NCBI RefSeq assembly: GCF_001634365.1
Contig: NZ_CP014579.1
Coordinates: 2,666,001-2,730,000 of the forward strand
DNA from: Paraburkholderia phytofirmans OLGA172
GTDB taxonomy: Bacteria > Pseudomonadota > Gammaproteobacteria > Burkholderiales > Burkholderiaceae
Length of the DNA: 64,000 nt
Direction of reading: 5' to 3'
In this document: piece by piece, positions 8,595 to 18,133 of the stretch
Numbering within the stretch: position 1 is the stretch's first letter
Layout: the number at the start of each line of letters is the position of its first letter
Position numbers and translations under genes: made by a program
The notes under the pieces: model-generated
Database searches by the model: none
Told to the model about the DNA's origin: nothing
Seen by the model: the letters and a program-made list of their open reading frames with translations, nothing else

Positions 8595-9464
8595 TCACAG
8601 TTTGCGCAGCAGTCCCGCTGCCGCACGCATCCGCCGTTTGCGCTCCTTCCTGAGCCAATCAAGCGCTGCACCGGTGTCGCCGGATCCGGCTAGCAAGCCC
8701 AGGTTGTCGCGCAGCAGCATCTCGCTCGCGACAATATCGTTCAGCGTACCGAAACGCTTCTGAATCTGCTTTAACCGCTTCAGGACACGTTTGTGGCTAC
8801 CGCTCAGCACCGGCTCGAAAAACTCGAGCAGATAGCGCACTTTTTTTCCCGCCTTTCTGACTTCATGAAACGCGGTGTAGTCGGAGCGCTTTGCGTGAGA
8901 CGCGCGTTTTATGCGCTTTTTCAGCGAACGTTCAGAAGCGGCCACGCGCCGATCGACGAACGCTTGCAGCGGCACGCGCTCATGGGCCGTGTTCAATTCC
9001 TTACTGGCACTGGTCAGGGCGTCTTGCAGCAGATGTTTGACGTCCGCGTTCGAAAGCGTTTCACGGCTCGTCGCCAACGCGCCGCCGCGCGCCTCCTCAA
9101 GCATCGGTGTCATCTCGCGCGCCACGCGCTCGTGCTGGGCAATCAGTTCGATCAGAATGTCCCAATCGCGCGTCTTGCCGGCTGCCGTCGCCAGATACTT
9201 GAACAGCGCCCGTTGGCGCGTGTTCTCACCTTTGTCCAGCAAGGGTTCGAACGCCCACCACAATGAGCGCAACCGCCGCAGCGACACCCGCAGTTTGTGC
9301 AGCGTTTCGGGCGACGCGTCTTCGCGCACCGCATTGGCGTGTTCGATGGCCTCGTCGACAAGGGGCGACGCGTACGACACGAAGGCCGTCTCCGCCGAGG
9401 ACTCAGCGCCGGACGGCTTGCTATCCGAAGCCCGTTTGTCGATTTTCCGGCTTGCTCCCTTCAT
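8595..9464 (-). CDS. CHAD-domain protein (putative polyphosphate-binding)
   Basis: The start MKGASRK at 9464 has GAAGGA 6 nt upstream and is preferred over the upstream MKGTFEG. Most of the 289 residues form a CHAD domain, a helical fold with conserved His and basic residues: TLHKLRVSLRRLRSLWWAF near the start, TRDWDIL, and later FHEVRKAGKKVRYLLEFF and LKQIQKRFGTLNDIV. Known CHAD proteins bind inorganic polyphosphate and locate to polyphosphate granules. The neighbours support this: a PiT phosphate transporter divergently and a PPK2 kinase beyond it. No CYTH domain is attached, unlike many family members. Confidence 0.88.
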   Translation of the reverse strand: MKGASRKIDKRASDSKPSGAESSAETAFVSYASPLVDEAIEHANAVREDASPETLHKLRVSLRRLRSLWWAFEPLLDKGENTRQRALFKYLATAAGKTRDWDILIELIAQHERVAREMTPMLEEARGGALATSRETLSNADVKHLLQDALTSASKELNTAHERVPLQAFVDRRVAASERSLKKRIKRASHAKRSDYTAFHEVRKAGKKVRYLLEFFEPVLSGSHKRVLKRLKQIQKRFGTLNDIVASEMLLRDNLGLLAGSGDTGAALDWLRKERKRRMRAAAGLLRKL

Positions 9465-9800
9465 CGGACGTCCTTCAAAAGTCCCTTTCATGTCAGCCCA
9501 GCAAAAAAGGGGCCCGGTGGATATCCGCCGGCGCGTCACCTAAACTGCACGAGGATGGCCGCAAGAAAATCCGCGTTGCATGAGTCGCAATCCGCCGCAA
9601 GTCGTGGAGGCCCTTGGGTCGCGCGAGTCTGTATGCGACCTTGGCGGCAGTTGAACTGGAAAATCCGTTCCACCGCACAGAGTGCACTTCTCGTGCATAG
9701 TTATTTTCGGACCACTTATCATTATTGCGCGCCGCGCAGGCGGCGGTCTATCCGTAGCGCCAACCTCCACGCACTTTCCGCGAACATCCGTTCCGCATAG

Positions 9801-9818
9801 CCGTCACGCAACTGTCAT
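9801..9818 (+). promoter_or_regulatory. Pho-box-like site upstream of the PiT transporter
   Basis: CCGTCAC (9801-9807), a 4-nt spacer and CTGTCAT (9812-9818) match the architecture of a PhoB box: two 7-bp direct repeats at an 11-bp period. A weaker third repeat, ACGACAC, follows at 9823-9829. The site ends about 65 bp before the transporter start, where an activator of its promoter would sit. The rest of the 418-bp gap (9465-9882) shows no gene. The call rests on the motif only. Confidence 0.5.
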
Positions 9819-9882
9819 CATTACGACACACAGGCACCGCAGGATCGGCAGTTCCGCGACAAACTTTTTTGGGGCTCACGCC

Positions 9883-11469
9883 ATGCCGGAACTTTCGTAC
9901 CCACAACCGGGCGCTGCAAGTGGAAAGGGACGCAATATTGGCCTGATCATCTTCCTCGTTGTGATTGCGATCGGCGCTGCTTATTGCGCCATGCATCTGG
10001 CGGACGATCTGCAACCGGTTCGCGAAGCCTCGTTTTTGCCCTACCTGCTGCTCGGCATTGCGCTCGTGATCGCGCTCGGCTTCGAATTCGTCAACGGCTT
10101 TCATGACACGGCCAACGCTGTCGCCACGGTGATCTACACGCATTCGCTTGCGCCGAACATTGCGGTGGTCTGGTCAGGGGGATGGAATTTCCTCGGTGTG
10201 CTTACTTCAACGGGCGCGGTCGCGTTCGGCATTCTGCAACTCCTGCCCGTCGAATTGATTCTGCAAGTGGGCAGCAGCGCGGGCTTTGCGATGGTCTTCG
10301 CACTGTTGATCGCGGCGATCATCTGGAATCTGGGCACCTGGTATTTCGGACTGCCGTCCTCGAGCTCGCATACGCTGATCGGTTCGATCATCGGCGTCGG
10401 CCTGATGAATCAACTGATGCACGGCGCGAACGGCACGAGCGGCGTGGACTGGAATCAGGCGCTCGGCGTGGGCAAGTCGTTACTGTTGTCGCCACTGGTC
10501 GGCTTTCTTGCTTCCGCCTTGCTGCTGTTGATCCTCAAGGCCGTGGTACGCGTTCCCGCGTTGTATGCGGAGCCGAAGGGGAAGGAGCCGCCGCCGTTCT
10601 GGATTCGCGCCCTGCTGATTCTGACCTGTACGGGCGTTTCGTTCGCGCACGGTTCGAACGACGGGCAGAAAGGCATGGGTCTCATCATGCTGATCCTGAT
10701 CGGCACGGTGCCGACGGCCTACGCGCTGAACAAGGCGGTCACGCCGGCGGAAACGCAGACCTACCTCGCGGTCGCGCAACAGGCCTCGGCCACGTTCGCC
10801 AAGTACGCCCAGGGCGCGGCGCCGTCCACCGATCCGCGCGCCGATGTCGAAGCGTACGTGCGCACGCGCCAGTTGACGCCCGCCACATTGCCGGCCTTGC
10901 AGCAACTGACCGATATGATCGGCAGGCAGGTCACCGAGTCCGGATCGATAGCAACTGTGCCGCAAAGCATCGTCGATAACGTGCGCAACAACATGTATGT
11001 TGCGTCCGAAGCTATTCGCCTGATGGAGAAGACCAAACAGCCGGCCTTCGCACCGGCAGACGCCAAGGCCATCGACAACTTCAAGGTGCAAACCGATCAC
11101 GCCACCAAGTTCATCCCGACGTGGGTCAAGGTCGCCGTGGCCATCGCCTTGGGTCTCGGCACGATGGTCGGCTGGAAGCGCATCGTCGTCACAGTCGGCG
11201 AGAAGATCGGCAAGCAGCATCTGACCTATGGACAGGGTGCGTCGGCTGAAGTGGTGGCGATGTTGACGATCGGCGCGGCCGACATGTACGGCTTGCCGGT
11301 CTCGACAACGCACGTGCTGTCGTCCGGCGTGGCCGGCACCATGGCGGCTAACGGCTCCGGCTTGCAATGGGGCACCGTGCGCAGCCTGATCCTCGCGTGG
11401 GTGCTGACGCTGCCGGTTTCAATCGCGCTGGCAGGGGGCTTGTACTGGTTCTTCAGGCTGGTGTTCTGA
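9883..11469 (+). CDS. Inorganic phosphate transporter, PiT family
   Basis: This 528-residue inner-membrane protein has the duplicated PiT (PHO-4) signatures: EFVNGFHDTANAVATV in the first half, HGSNDGQKGMGL in the middle, and the serine-rich GLPSSSSHTLIGSIIG and GLPVSTTHVLSSGVAG repeats. A hydrophilic insertion of about 120 residues (about 290-410) separates the membrane halves, as in long PiT proteins. The start MPELSYPQ is in front of the first membrane segment; longer frames upstream have no ribosome site. It is expected to import phosphate or metal-phosphate with protons. A Pho-box-like site lies upstream and a terminator follows. Confidence 0.93.
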   Translation: MPELSYPQPGAASGKGRNIGLIIFLVVIAIGAAYCAMHLADDLQPVREASFLPYLLLGIALVIALGFEFVNGFHDTANAVATVIYTHSLAPNIAVVWSGGWNFLGVLTSTGAVAFGILQLLPVELILQVGSSAGFAMVFALLIAAIIWNLGTWYFGLPSSSSHTLIGSIIGVGLMNQLMHGANGTSGVDWNQALGVGKSLLLSPLVGFLASALLLLILKAVVRVPALYAEPKGKEPPPFWIRALLILTCTGVSFAHGSNDGQKGMGLIMLILIGTVPTAYALNKAVTPAETQTYLAVAQQASATFAKYAQGAAPSTDPRADVEAYVRTRQLTPATLPALQQLTDMIGRQVTESGSIATVPQSIVDNVRNNMYVASEAIRLMEKTKQPAFAPADAKAIDNFKVQTDHATKFIPTWVKVAVAIALGLGTMVGWKRIVVTVGEKIGKQHLTYGQGASAEVVAMLTIGAADMYGLPVSTTHVLSSGVAGTMAANGSGLQWGTVRSLILAWVLTLPVSIALAGGLYWFFRLVF

Positions 11470-11522
11470 AACGGCTGAAACCGCGGGTGCCGCTCGCAAG
11501 TCCGGCCACAGCGAAGACAAGA

Positions 11523-11551
11523 AAAGCGCGGTATCTGCCGCGCTTTTTTTC
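11523..11551 (+). terminator. Rho-independent terminator after the PiT gene
   Basis: The stem AAAGCGCGG/CCGCGCTTT with a 6-nt loop is followed by a run of seven T. It lies about 55 bp after the transporter stop and just before the convergent PPK2 gene end, so it may serve both strands. Confidence 0.85.
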
Positions 11552-11580
11552 ATTCCACCGAGCCGAAGCCCGAGACTCAA

Positions 11581-12507
11581 TCAATACACTTCCGGCACGA
11601 TCATCGACGGCGGCACCGGCTGGCGGCTGTATTCGTCGTGATAGACCCGTGCCGGCAATTCGACACGCGGGTGCTCGATCTCGTGATACGGCACCTGGCT
11701 CAGCAGATGGTGAATGCAGTTCAGGCGCGCGCGTTTCTTGTCGACCGCCTGCACGACCCACCAGGGCGCTTCGGGAATGTGCGAGCGCTGCAGCATGACT
11801 TCTTTCGCCTGCGTATAGGCTTCCCAGCGGCGCCGGCTTTCCAGGTCCATCGGGCTCAGCTTCCACTGCTTCAGCGGATCGTGGATGCGGTTCTGAAAGC
11901 GGATCTCCTGTTCTTCGTCCGTGATCGAAAACCAGTATTTGAGAATCTGCACGCCGCTTCGCACCAGCATCTTTTCGAATTCCGGAACCGAGCGGAAAAA
12001 TTCTTCGTATTCGTCGTCGCTGCAAAAATTCATCACACGTTCGACACCCGCGCGGTTGTACCAGCTGCGGTCGAACAGCACCATCTCGCCGCCGGCCGGC
12101 AGATGCGACGCGTAACGCTGGAAATACCATTGCGTGCGTTCGCGGTTGTTCGGCGCCGGCAACGCCGCCACGCGGCACACGCGCGGATTGAGCCGCTGCG
12201 TGATGCGTTTGATCGCGCCGCCCTTGCCGGCCGCATCGCGCCCTTCGAAAATCACCACCAGGCGATGGCCGGTCTGCACGATCCAGTCCTGCAGTTTGAC
12301 GAGCTCGCCCTGCAACCGGAACAGCTCGCGGAAGTACACTTTGCGCGCCTCGCGAAGCTCGGGCGTGAAGCCTCCCGCACCGTCGATGATGCGGTCGTCG
12401 ACCTCCATTTCGAGCTCCTCGTCGTACGCATCGATAAGGTCTTCCTCGAAACGGCGTTGCCGCTCTGCCATGACTTCGGCCTCGGGTCTCGGATCCAGCT
12501 CTTTCAT
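11581..12507 (-). CDS. ppk2: Polyphosphate kinase 2
   Basis: PPK2 enzymes transfer phosphate between polyphosphate and nucleotides, usually making GTP or ATP from polyphosphate. The 308-residue protein has a single PPK2 domain. Walker A GRDAAGKGG is at residues 89-97 and the Walker B/lid region FDRSWYNR at 145-152, with the PPK2 hallmark SITDEEQEIRFQNRIHDPLKQWKLSPMDLE afterwards. The single-domain length and N-terminal extension fit class I PPK2. AGGAGA precedes the ATG. It completes a phosphate block with the CHAD and PiT genes. Confidence 0.94.
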   Translation of the reverse strand: MKELDPRPEAEVMAERQRRFEEDLIDAYDEELEMEVDDRIIDGAGGFTPELREARKVYFRELFRLQGELVKLQDWIVQTGHRLVVIFEGRDAAGKGGAIKRITQRLNPRVCRVAALPAPNNRERTQWYFQRYASHLPAGGEMVLFDRSWYNRAGVERVMNFCSDDEYEEFFRSVPEFEKMLVRSGVQILKYWFSITDEEQEIRFQNRIHDPLKQWKLSPMDLESRRRWEAYTQAKEVMLQRSHIPEAPWWVVQAVDKKRARLNCIHHLLSQVPYHEIEHPRVELPARVYHDEYSRQPVPPSMIVPEVY

Positions 12508-12699
12508 TGCGACTCTCCTGGCAACGGAAATGGTTAGGCGCGCGGCGCATGCGCGTCGCGAACGCGCTCGATTATCGAAGCGCGAAGTGTCAGCCGTGTT
12601 ACCAGCGCGGCAGCCGCGCGTTGGGGCGCGGCGCGTTCTCCAGCGGCTTACGCGCTTTTTGGATACTCATCATAGCGAGTTTTGCCCGGTCGCCCGGCG

Positions 12700-13128
12700 C
12701 TAACGCAATGGCTTCGCAAAGCTGAGTTCGTGACCGTCGGGATCGCTAATGTGGAAATAGCGCTCGCCCCAAGGCGCATCGGACGGTTCGAGCGACGGCG
12801 TCAAACCCGCCGCCAGCGCCTTCCGGTAGAGCGCATCGACGTCCGAGACATAAATGATCACGCGGCCCCACCAGTTGACTGGGGCGCGCGTATCGACGAT
12901 CAGGTTCAGATACGAACCGCCGAATGCAAACGACGTAAACGCTTCGTGCGAACCGCCGAATTTGATCGGAAAACCAAGCGCTTCGTAAAACAGCACTGCG
13001 CGCGGCATGTCGCGGGTGGCGAGCGTGATGGCGCTGAGCGACTCGATGTGCGGCTCGCCCGGGTCAGTCGGGTCGGTCGGCGCGCCCGACGAGGCAGAGG
13101 CTGCGGCTGAGGTGGCGGGTGAGTTCAT
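12700..13128 (-). CDS. Glyoxalase/bleomycin-resistance (VOC) superfamily protein
   Basis: The start MNSPATSA at 13128 is preceded by AAGGAGA. After a Ser/Ala-rich N-terminus of about 25 residues, the 142-residue protein forms a single VOC domain: ITLATRDMPRAVLFYEALGFPIKFGG ... VDALYRKALAAGL ... APWGERYFHISDPDGHELSFAKPL. The paired beta-alpha-beta modules and the final DPDGH.L.F motif are diagnostic. The substrate cannot be read from the sequence; VOC members include dioxygenases, isomerases and antibiotic-binding proteins. Confidence 0.85.
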   Translation of the reverse strand: MNSPATSAAASASSGAPTDPTDPGEPHIESLSAITLATRDMPRAVLFYEALGFPIKFGGSHEAFTSFAFGGSYLNLIVDTRAPVNWWGRVIIYVSDVDALYRKALAAGLTPSLEPSDAPWGERYFHISDPDGHELSFAKPLR

Positions 13129-13261
13129 GGCGGCTGTCTCCTTGTTGGCATGGTAGCGCCTGATCGGCTTGTATGGCGTGTGTCGCGTACCCTGCCGCGC
13201 CCACACTTGAAAACCCGTCCACCGCCCCGCATCTCGACTCCCGCTTATCCGGAGCATCGCC

Positions 13262-14308
13262 ATGGGAAGCCGTCCACGCTTCATCGATGACCTGCCGCGC
13301 GCCGCATCCAACGCCCCCGGGCCCGATCCACTCAACGCTTTATCCGACGACGCTCTGCTCGACGCCTATTCCCGCACCGTAATCGGCGCGCTGGAACGCG
13401 TACAGCAGGCGGTCGCCTTCGTTTCAGTCGAACGCCGGCTGCCCGGCGCCCCCTCCGGGCGCGAGAGCCGCGGCGCGCGCGGCGGCACCGGCTCGGGTTT
13501 TCTGTTCACGCCCGACGGCTATTTGCTCACCAACAGCCACGTCGTGCATGGCGCCACGCACATCAAGGTGACGCTCGCCGACGGCGCGAAATTCGACGCC
13601 GATCTGGTCGGCGACGATCCCGGCAGCGATCTCGCCGTGCTGCGCATCGGCTCGCCGGAGCCGTTGCCGCACGTCGAACTCGGCGAATCGTCGAAGCTGC
13701 GGGCCGGCCAGATTGCGATCGCGGTCGGCAATCCGCTCGGCCTCGCGCAAACCGTGACGACTGGCGTGGTCTCGGCGCTTGGCCGTTCGCTGCGTTCGAA
13801 TTCGGGCCGCATGATCTACGACGTAATTCAGACGGATGCCGCGCTCAATCCCGGCAATTCGGGCGGCCCGCTGATCAATTCGGCCGGTCAGGTGATCGGC
13901 GTGAACACCGCGATCATTCCCGGCGCGCAGGCGATCTGCTTCGCCACCGCGATCGATACGGCCAAGTGGGTCATCATGCAGATCTTCGCGCACGGCCGCG
14001 TGCGGCGCGCGTACATCGGCGTGGCCGGCACCACGAGGCCGCTGTCGCGCCGCGTGCAGCGCTATTTCGCGCTGAGTTCGGAAAGCGGCGTACACGTCAT
14101 GGAAATCGTCAAAGGCAGCCCGGCCGCGCTCGGCGGTCTGCGCACCGACGACACGATCGTCGCGATTGATGCGCTTGCCGTCCAAGACGTCGATAGCCTG
14201 CAACGCACGCTCGACGCCTCGCGTATCGACAAGCCGGTCAACGTGACCGTGCTGCGTGGTGCGCAACGGCTCGAATTGACCTTGACGCCGGTCGAGCAGA
14301 CAAGCTGA
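13262..14308 (+). CDS. HtrA/DegP-like serine protease (S1C) with PDZ domain
   Basis: A trypsin-like domain covers residues ~45-245 with the expected triad: His93 (TNSHVV), Asp123 (SDLAVLRI) and Ser200 (NPGNSGGPL). A single C-terminal PDZ domain follows (GVHVMEIVKGSPAALGGLRTDDTIVAIDALAVQD). The 348-residue length suits a one-PDZ HtrA. There is no signal peptide or membrane anchor in the visible N-terminus, which begins MGSRPRFIDDLPR, so this copy may act in the cytoplasm, unlike DegP, DegQ or DegS. It stands alone between divergent and convergent neighbours. Confidence 0.9.
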   Translation: MGSRPRFIDDLPRAASNAPGPDPLNALSDDALLDAYSRTVIGALERVQQAVAFVSVERRLPGAPSGRESRGARGGTGSGFLFTPDGYLLTNSHVVHGATHIKVTLADGAKFDADLVGDDPGSDLAVLRIGSPEPLPHVELGESSKLRAGQIAIAVGNPLGLAQTVTTGVVSALGRSLRSNSGRMIYDVIQTDAALNPGNSGGPLINSAGQVIGVNTAIIPGAQAICFATAIDTAKWVIMQIFAHGRVRRAYIGVAGTTRPLSRRVQRYFALSSESGVHVMEIVKGSPAALGGLRTDDTIVAIDALAVQDVDSLQRTLDASRIDKPVNVTVLRGAQRLELTLTPVEQTS

Positions 14309-14405
14309 CTGAGTGGCTGCACAGCGGCTCAAAGAAGTTTCGCGCTCCTCTTTTCGCTCCGTGCCTTTTCGCTCCGTGCCTGACGCGCCATTAATCACGC
14401 AGAAA

Positions 14406-14443
14406 AAAAAGGCCTCACACTCAATGGAGTGCGAGGCCTTTCT
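14406..14443. terminator. Bidirectional terminator between htrA-like and ggt genes
   Basis: A long perfect stem (AAAGGCCTC and GAGGCCTTT, extended by CACTC/GAGTG) is flanked by an A-run on the left and TTTCTTCT on the right. It can end both the plus-strand protease transcript and the minus-strand ggt transcript. Confidence 0.85.
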
Positions 14444-14508
14444 TCTGCCTGCGGCGCATCTGCAAAGATGCGCCGCTCAGGTGCACTGAAACAAGTTAAA
14501 TCAAACGC

Positions 14509-16242
14509 TCACTGAATCACCCGCGTGACACCACGGCCGCGCGGATCGGCTGCGGCTTCCGGCGTATCGCCATTGACCTTGATCGCCTGGATGTCGCCGC
14601 TGAAATCCTGCCCCTTCAGCGTGTAGCCCTTGGCTTCGATCTGCTTGGCGAGCTCGCCGTCGATCGGCTTGTACGGCTCCCAGAAAATCGTGTTCGGCGG
14701 CAACAGCTGGTGATGGAAGCGCATCGCGCCGACAGCTTCCGGCAACGGCATGTTGAAGTCGTAGATGTTGTTGATCACCTGGAAGATCGACGTGAAGATG
14801 CGCGAGCCACCGGGCGTGCCGATCACGAGCGACACCTTGCCGTCCTTCGTCAGAATCGTCGGGCTCATCGACGACAACGGGCGCTTCTTCGGTGCAATCG
14901 AATTCGCGTCGCTGCCCACCACACCAAACATGTTCGCGACACCCGGCTTCGCGGAGAAGTCGTCCATCTCGTCGTTCAGCACGATGCCCGTGCGATCCGC
15001 CACCACCCCCGAGCCAAAGTAGCCGTTGATGGTGTACGTGTTCGACACGGCGTTACCCCACTTGTCGATCACCGAGAAGTGCGTGGTTTCCGCTTTCTCC
15101 GGCATCGTTGTGCCCAGACCCGGCTGCACGCTCTTCGTATCCGACGGCGTATTCGGGTTCACTTCCGCGGCACGCTTGGCGATGTATGCGTCGTCGGTCA
15201 GTTGCGCGACCGGCACCTTGTAGAAATCCGGATCGCCGAGATACTGCGCACGATCGGCGAACACGCGCTTCTCGATTTCAGCGATCAGGTGCACGTATTG
15301 CGCGGAGTTAAGCCTGACGTCCTTGAAGTCGGGCGCAATGTCGGCCTTCATCTTCAACAACTGCACGAGACCGATACCGCCCGAGCTCGGGGGTGGCGCG
15401 GTAATCACGCGATAGCCGTTCCAGTTGGCCTGGATCGGATGACGCCACACCGCCTTGTACTGCTGCAGATCGGCCTTCGTAATCAGACCGTGACCGCGCA
15501 TGGACGCCGCGATCAGATCAGCCGTCTTGCCCTGGTAGAAGTCTTTCGCGCCCTGATCCGAAATGCGTTGCAGCACGGCGGCGAGATCCGGTTGCTTGAA
15601 GTTGACGCCCTGCTTCAGGTTGCCAAAGTAGGTATCGAAGTTGGTCTTGCCGGCAAAGTCTTTCGCGGCGTCGTCGCGGCGTTGCTGCAATTGCTCGCTG
15701 ACCTCGAAGCCGTCGCGTGCGTAATGAATGGCCGGTGCGAGCACCTGCTTCCATTTGAGCTTGCCGAAGCGGCGCTGCGCTTGCCACATGCCGTCGACGG
15801 TGCCCGGCACGCCCACCGCGCGATAACCGAACAGACTCATGTCCTTGATGACCTCGCCCTTGTCGTCGAGGTACATGTTCTTCGTCGCAGCCAGTGGCGC
15901 GCGCTCGCGATAGTCGAGGAAGTACGGCTTGCCGTCGACATACAGCGTCATGAAACCGCCGCCGCCGATATTGCCCGCTTCCGGATACGTCACGGCAAGC
16001 GTAAAGGCAATCGCGACTGCCGCGTCGACGGCGTTGCCGCCTTCCTTGAAAATCTGTTCTGCGGCATCGGCGCTGTACTTGTCGGCGACCGCAATGGCGG
16101 ACGCCGTGAGAATTGCCGGTTGCGCTTTCGCGGGCGCTTTAGCAAAGGCCGGGGTGACTTCGAGAAAACCGCTTGAAACAGAGACGAGTGCGACTAGCGC
16201 AAGTCCGCTAACGGACGACTTGGCGTTGTGAAACAACTTCAT
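14509..16242 (-). CDS. ggt: Gamma-glutamyltransferase
   Basis: GGT hydrolyses or transfers the gamma-glutamyl group of glutathione and similar compounds in the periplasm. The 577-residue precursor starts with a Sec signal peptide (positive n-region MKLFHNAK, hydrophobic core, AFA-K cleavage region near residue 34). The autoprocessing site is visible at TTHFSVID: Thr386 would become the N-terminal nucleophile of the small subunit. GNIGGGGFMT and the small-subunit RPLSSMSPTI and GTPGGSRI motifs are also present. It is monocistronic by layout. Confidence 0.94.
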   Translation of the reverse strand: MKLFHNAKSSVSGLALVALVSVSSGFLEVTPAFAKAPAKAQPAILTASAIAVADKYSADAAEQIFKEGGNAVDAAVAIAFTLAVTYPEAGNIGGGGFMTLYVDGKPYFLDYRERAPLAATKNMYLDDKGEVIKDMSLFGYRAVGVPGTVDGMWQAQRRFGKLKWKQVLAPAIHYARDGFEVSEQLQQRRDDAAKDFAGKTNFDTYFGNLKQGVNFKQPDLAAVLQRISDQGAKDFYQGKTADLIAASMRGHGLITKADLQQYKAVWRHPIQANWNGYRVITAPPPSSGGIGLVQLLKMKADIAPDFKDVRLNSAQYVHLIAEIEKRVFADRAQYLGDPDFYKVPVAQLTDDAYIAKRAAEVNPNTPSDTKSVQPGLGTTMPEKAETTHFSVIDKWGNAVSNTYTINGYFGSGVVADRTGIVLNDEMDDFSAKPGVANMFGVVGSDANSIAPKKRPLSSMSPTILTKDGKVSLVIGTPGGSRIFTSIFQVINNIYDFNMPLPEAVGAMRFHHQLLPPNTIFWEPYKPIDGELAKQIEAKGYTLKGQDFSGDIQAIKVNGDTPEAAADPRGRGVTRVIQ

Positions 16243-16471
16243 TGGATATCCCCCAAGACGACTTCTTCATCTGACGATAATGAAAGCTGCCTTGGGCTTA
16301 TAACATGCCGATCCGGCATATGCGAAGCCGTTACACGCTTAGGGTGCATGCTGCAGTACACAAAAACGCCCCCTTCATGACGCTAATTGTTGCGGATAGC
16401 GGTATTCGAATCGGCATCGCACGCGGTTGATGCACCGCGTCACAAGGCGCGGCGCACCGCGCATTGAACAC

Positions 16472-17881
16472 TCAAGCATTCCCTCTGCTGCCGCGTGCGA
16501 TTTCATCGCCGGCGCCTTGCGGCAAGCGCGCGGTCACCGGAATCGACAGGAACGAGAACAGGCCGACCACGAGGAACGCCGGCCAGAAGTCGGAGAACAC
16601 GATGCTCGAATGACCCTGCACGTTATGCGAGATTTGCAGCACGATGCCGGCGATCGTCACGCCGAGCCCCAACGAAATCTGCTGGATCACGCTCGCGACA
16701 CTCGTCGCACGGCCGACGTCGCGGCTCGGAATATCCGCATACGCCAAGGTATTCAACGAGGTGAACTGCAACGACGGGAAGAAGCCGCCGAACAGCACCA
16801 CACACCAGATCAGCCAGTGCGGCGTGCCGGGAAAGAACAACCCGTAGACAGCGATCGCGAGGCCCGCGCAGCCCGCGTTGAACATCAGCACCGTGCGGAA
16901 ACCGAAACGGCCGAGAATGCGCGACGCGGCCGCCTTCATGAAAATCGAGCCGAACGCGGACGCGCAGGTGATCGACCCCGACTTGAACGCCGTCATGCCA
17001 AGTCCCTCCTGCAATGCAAGCGGCAACAGAAACGGCACCGCGCCGAGGCCGATGCGAAACAGCGAGCCGCCCACCACGCTCGCGTGAAAACTCGGAATGC
17101 GCAACAGCCGCAAATCGAGCACCGGCAACTCGACGCGGTTCGCGTACAGCACGTACATCGCGAGCAGCACCACGCCGATCACGCACATGCTGACCGATAC
17201 CGTGTTGGGGACGAGTTCGCCGCCTACCAGCGAGAGCCCCAGCATGAATAGTGACGCCCCGCTCGCCGACAACGCGAAACCGGTCCAGTCGAGCCGGCCG
17301 GGATGCGCTTCGCGCACGTTGGCAATGTGCTTGTTCGCGAGCCAGATGCCCAGCAGGCCAATCGGAATGTTGATGAAGAAGATCAGGCGCCAGTGCAGAT
17401 AGGTCGTAATGAAACCGCCGAGCGGCGGCCCGACCACGGGACCGAGCAGCGCAGGCACCGTCAGATAGTTGACGGCGCGGATGAAGTCCGACTTGGGCAC
17501 CGAACGAAAAATAATGATGCGACCCACCGGCACCATCATCGCGCCGCCGATGCCTTGCACGAAGCGAGCAACCACGAAGGTGCCGAGCGAAGTGGACGCC
17601 GCGCACATCAGCGAGCCCGCCATGAAGATGCCGATTGCCGTGCGAAACACCGTGCGCGAACCGAAGCGGTCGGCGACCCAGCCGCAAATGGGAATGAAGA
17701 CACCGAGGCCGATGACATAAGCCGTCACGGCAAGCTTGAGGGTGATGGGGTCCTGGCCAAGGTCGCGCGCCAGAACTGGCAGCGACGTCACGATGACCGT
17801 GCCGTCCACGTTTTCCATGAACATGGCACACGCGACGATCAGCGGAACAATAAAAGTGCCTAAAGCGAGAGGCATTGGCAT
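16472..17881 (-). CDS. MFS multidrug efflux transporter, DHA2 (EmrB/QacA) type
   Basis: This integral membrane protein has about 14 predicted helices, as in the DHA2 family. Motif A appears as GWVADRFGSRTVFRTAIG and the helix-5 antiporter motif C region as PALLGPVVGPPLGGFIT. The N-terminal MENVDGTVIVTSLPVLARDLG is characteristic of EmrB-like exporters. The start is uncertain: ATG at 17881 or 17875 is chosen, while the open frame extends to a TTG at 17938 without a clear ribosome site. No EmrA-like adaptor is adjacent. The substrate is unknown. Confidence 0.85.
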   Translation of the reverse strand: MPMPLALGTFIVPLIVACAMFMENVDGTVIVTSLPVLARDLGQDPITLKLAVTAYVIGLGVFIPICGWVADRFGSRTVFRTAIGIFMAGSLMCAASTSLGTFVVARFVQGIGGAMMVPVGRIIIFRSVPKSDFIRAVNYLTVPALLGPVVGPPLGGFITTYLHWRLIFFINIPIGLLGIWLANKHIANVREAHPGRLDWTGFALSASGASLFMLGLSLVGGELVPNTVSVSMCVIGVVLLAMYVLYANRVELPVLDLRLLRIPSFHASVVGGSLFRIGLGAVPFLLPLALQEGLGMTAFKSGSITCASAFGSIFMKAAASRILGRFGFRTVLMFNAGCAGLAIAVYGLFFPGTPHWLIWCVVLFGGFFPSLQFTSLNTLAYADIPSRDVGRATSVASVIQQISLGLGVTIAGIVLQISHNVQGHSSIVFSDFWPAFLVVGLFSFLSIPVTARLPQGAGDEIARGSRGNA

Positions 17882-18056
17882 GACGGCGGGTTGCAAGGCC
17901 ACCGGTATAAAGGGGCAATTATCGCACCGCATCGACAACAGATGTTGCCAAACGAAGCGTTGCCGTATTCACGCGAATGACGCGCTATTATCCGCCGCCC
18001 GATAGTTGAGCGCGCAACGAGACTGCAAGGACCAGGAAAAACAGGAGTGAAAAAGA

Positions 18057-18099
18057 AGCGAAAAAACGACGCGATGGCGAGCCGGCATACAGCCGGCTC
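18057..18099 (-). terminator. Likely terminator of the lipid-type operon (minus strand)
   Basis: GAGCCGGC (18079-18086) and GCCGGCTC (18092-18099) form a perfect 8-bp stem with a 5-nt loop about 35 bp after the nucleotidyltransferase stop. On the minus strand a T-rich stretch follows after about 13 nt, so termination efficiency is uncertain. Confidence 0.5.
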
Positions 18100-18133
18100 A
18101 CCATGCAATACAGCAGCGATTCGGGAGCGAGAC

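Noticed and set aside
14710..16176. A 488-codon plus-strand frame opposite ggt
   Set aside because: Antisense to a full-length gamma-glutamyltransferase with a signal peptide and catalytic Thr; composition is shadow-like.
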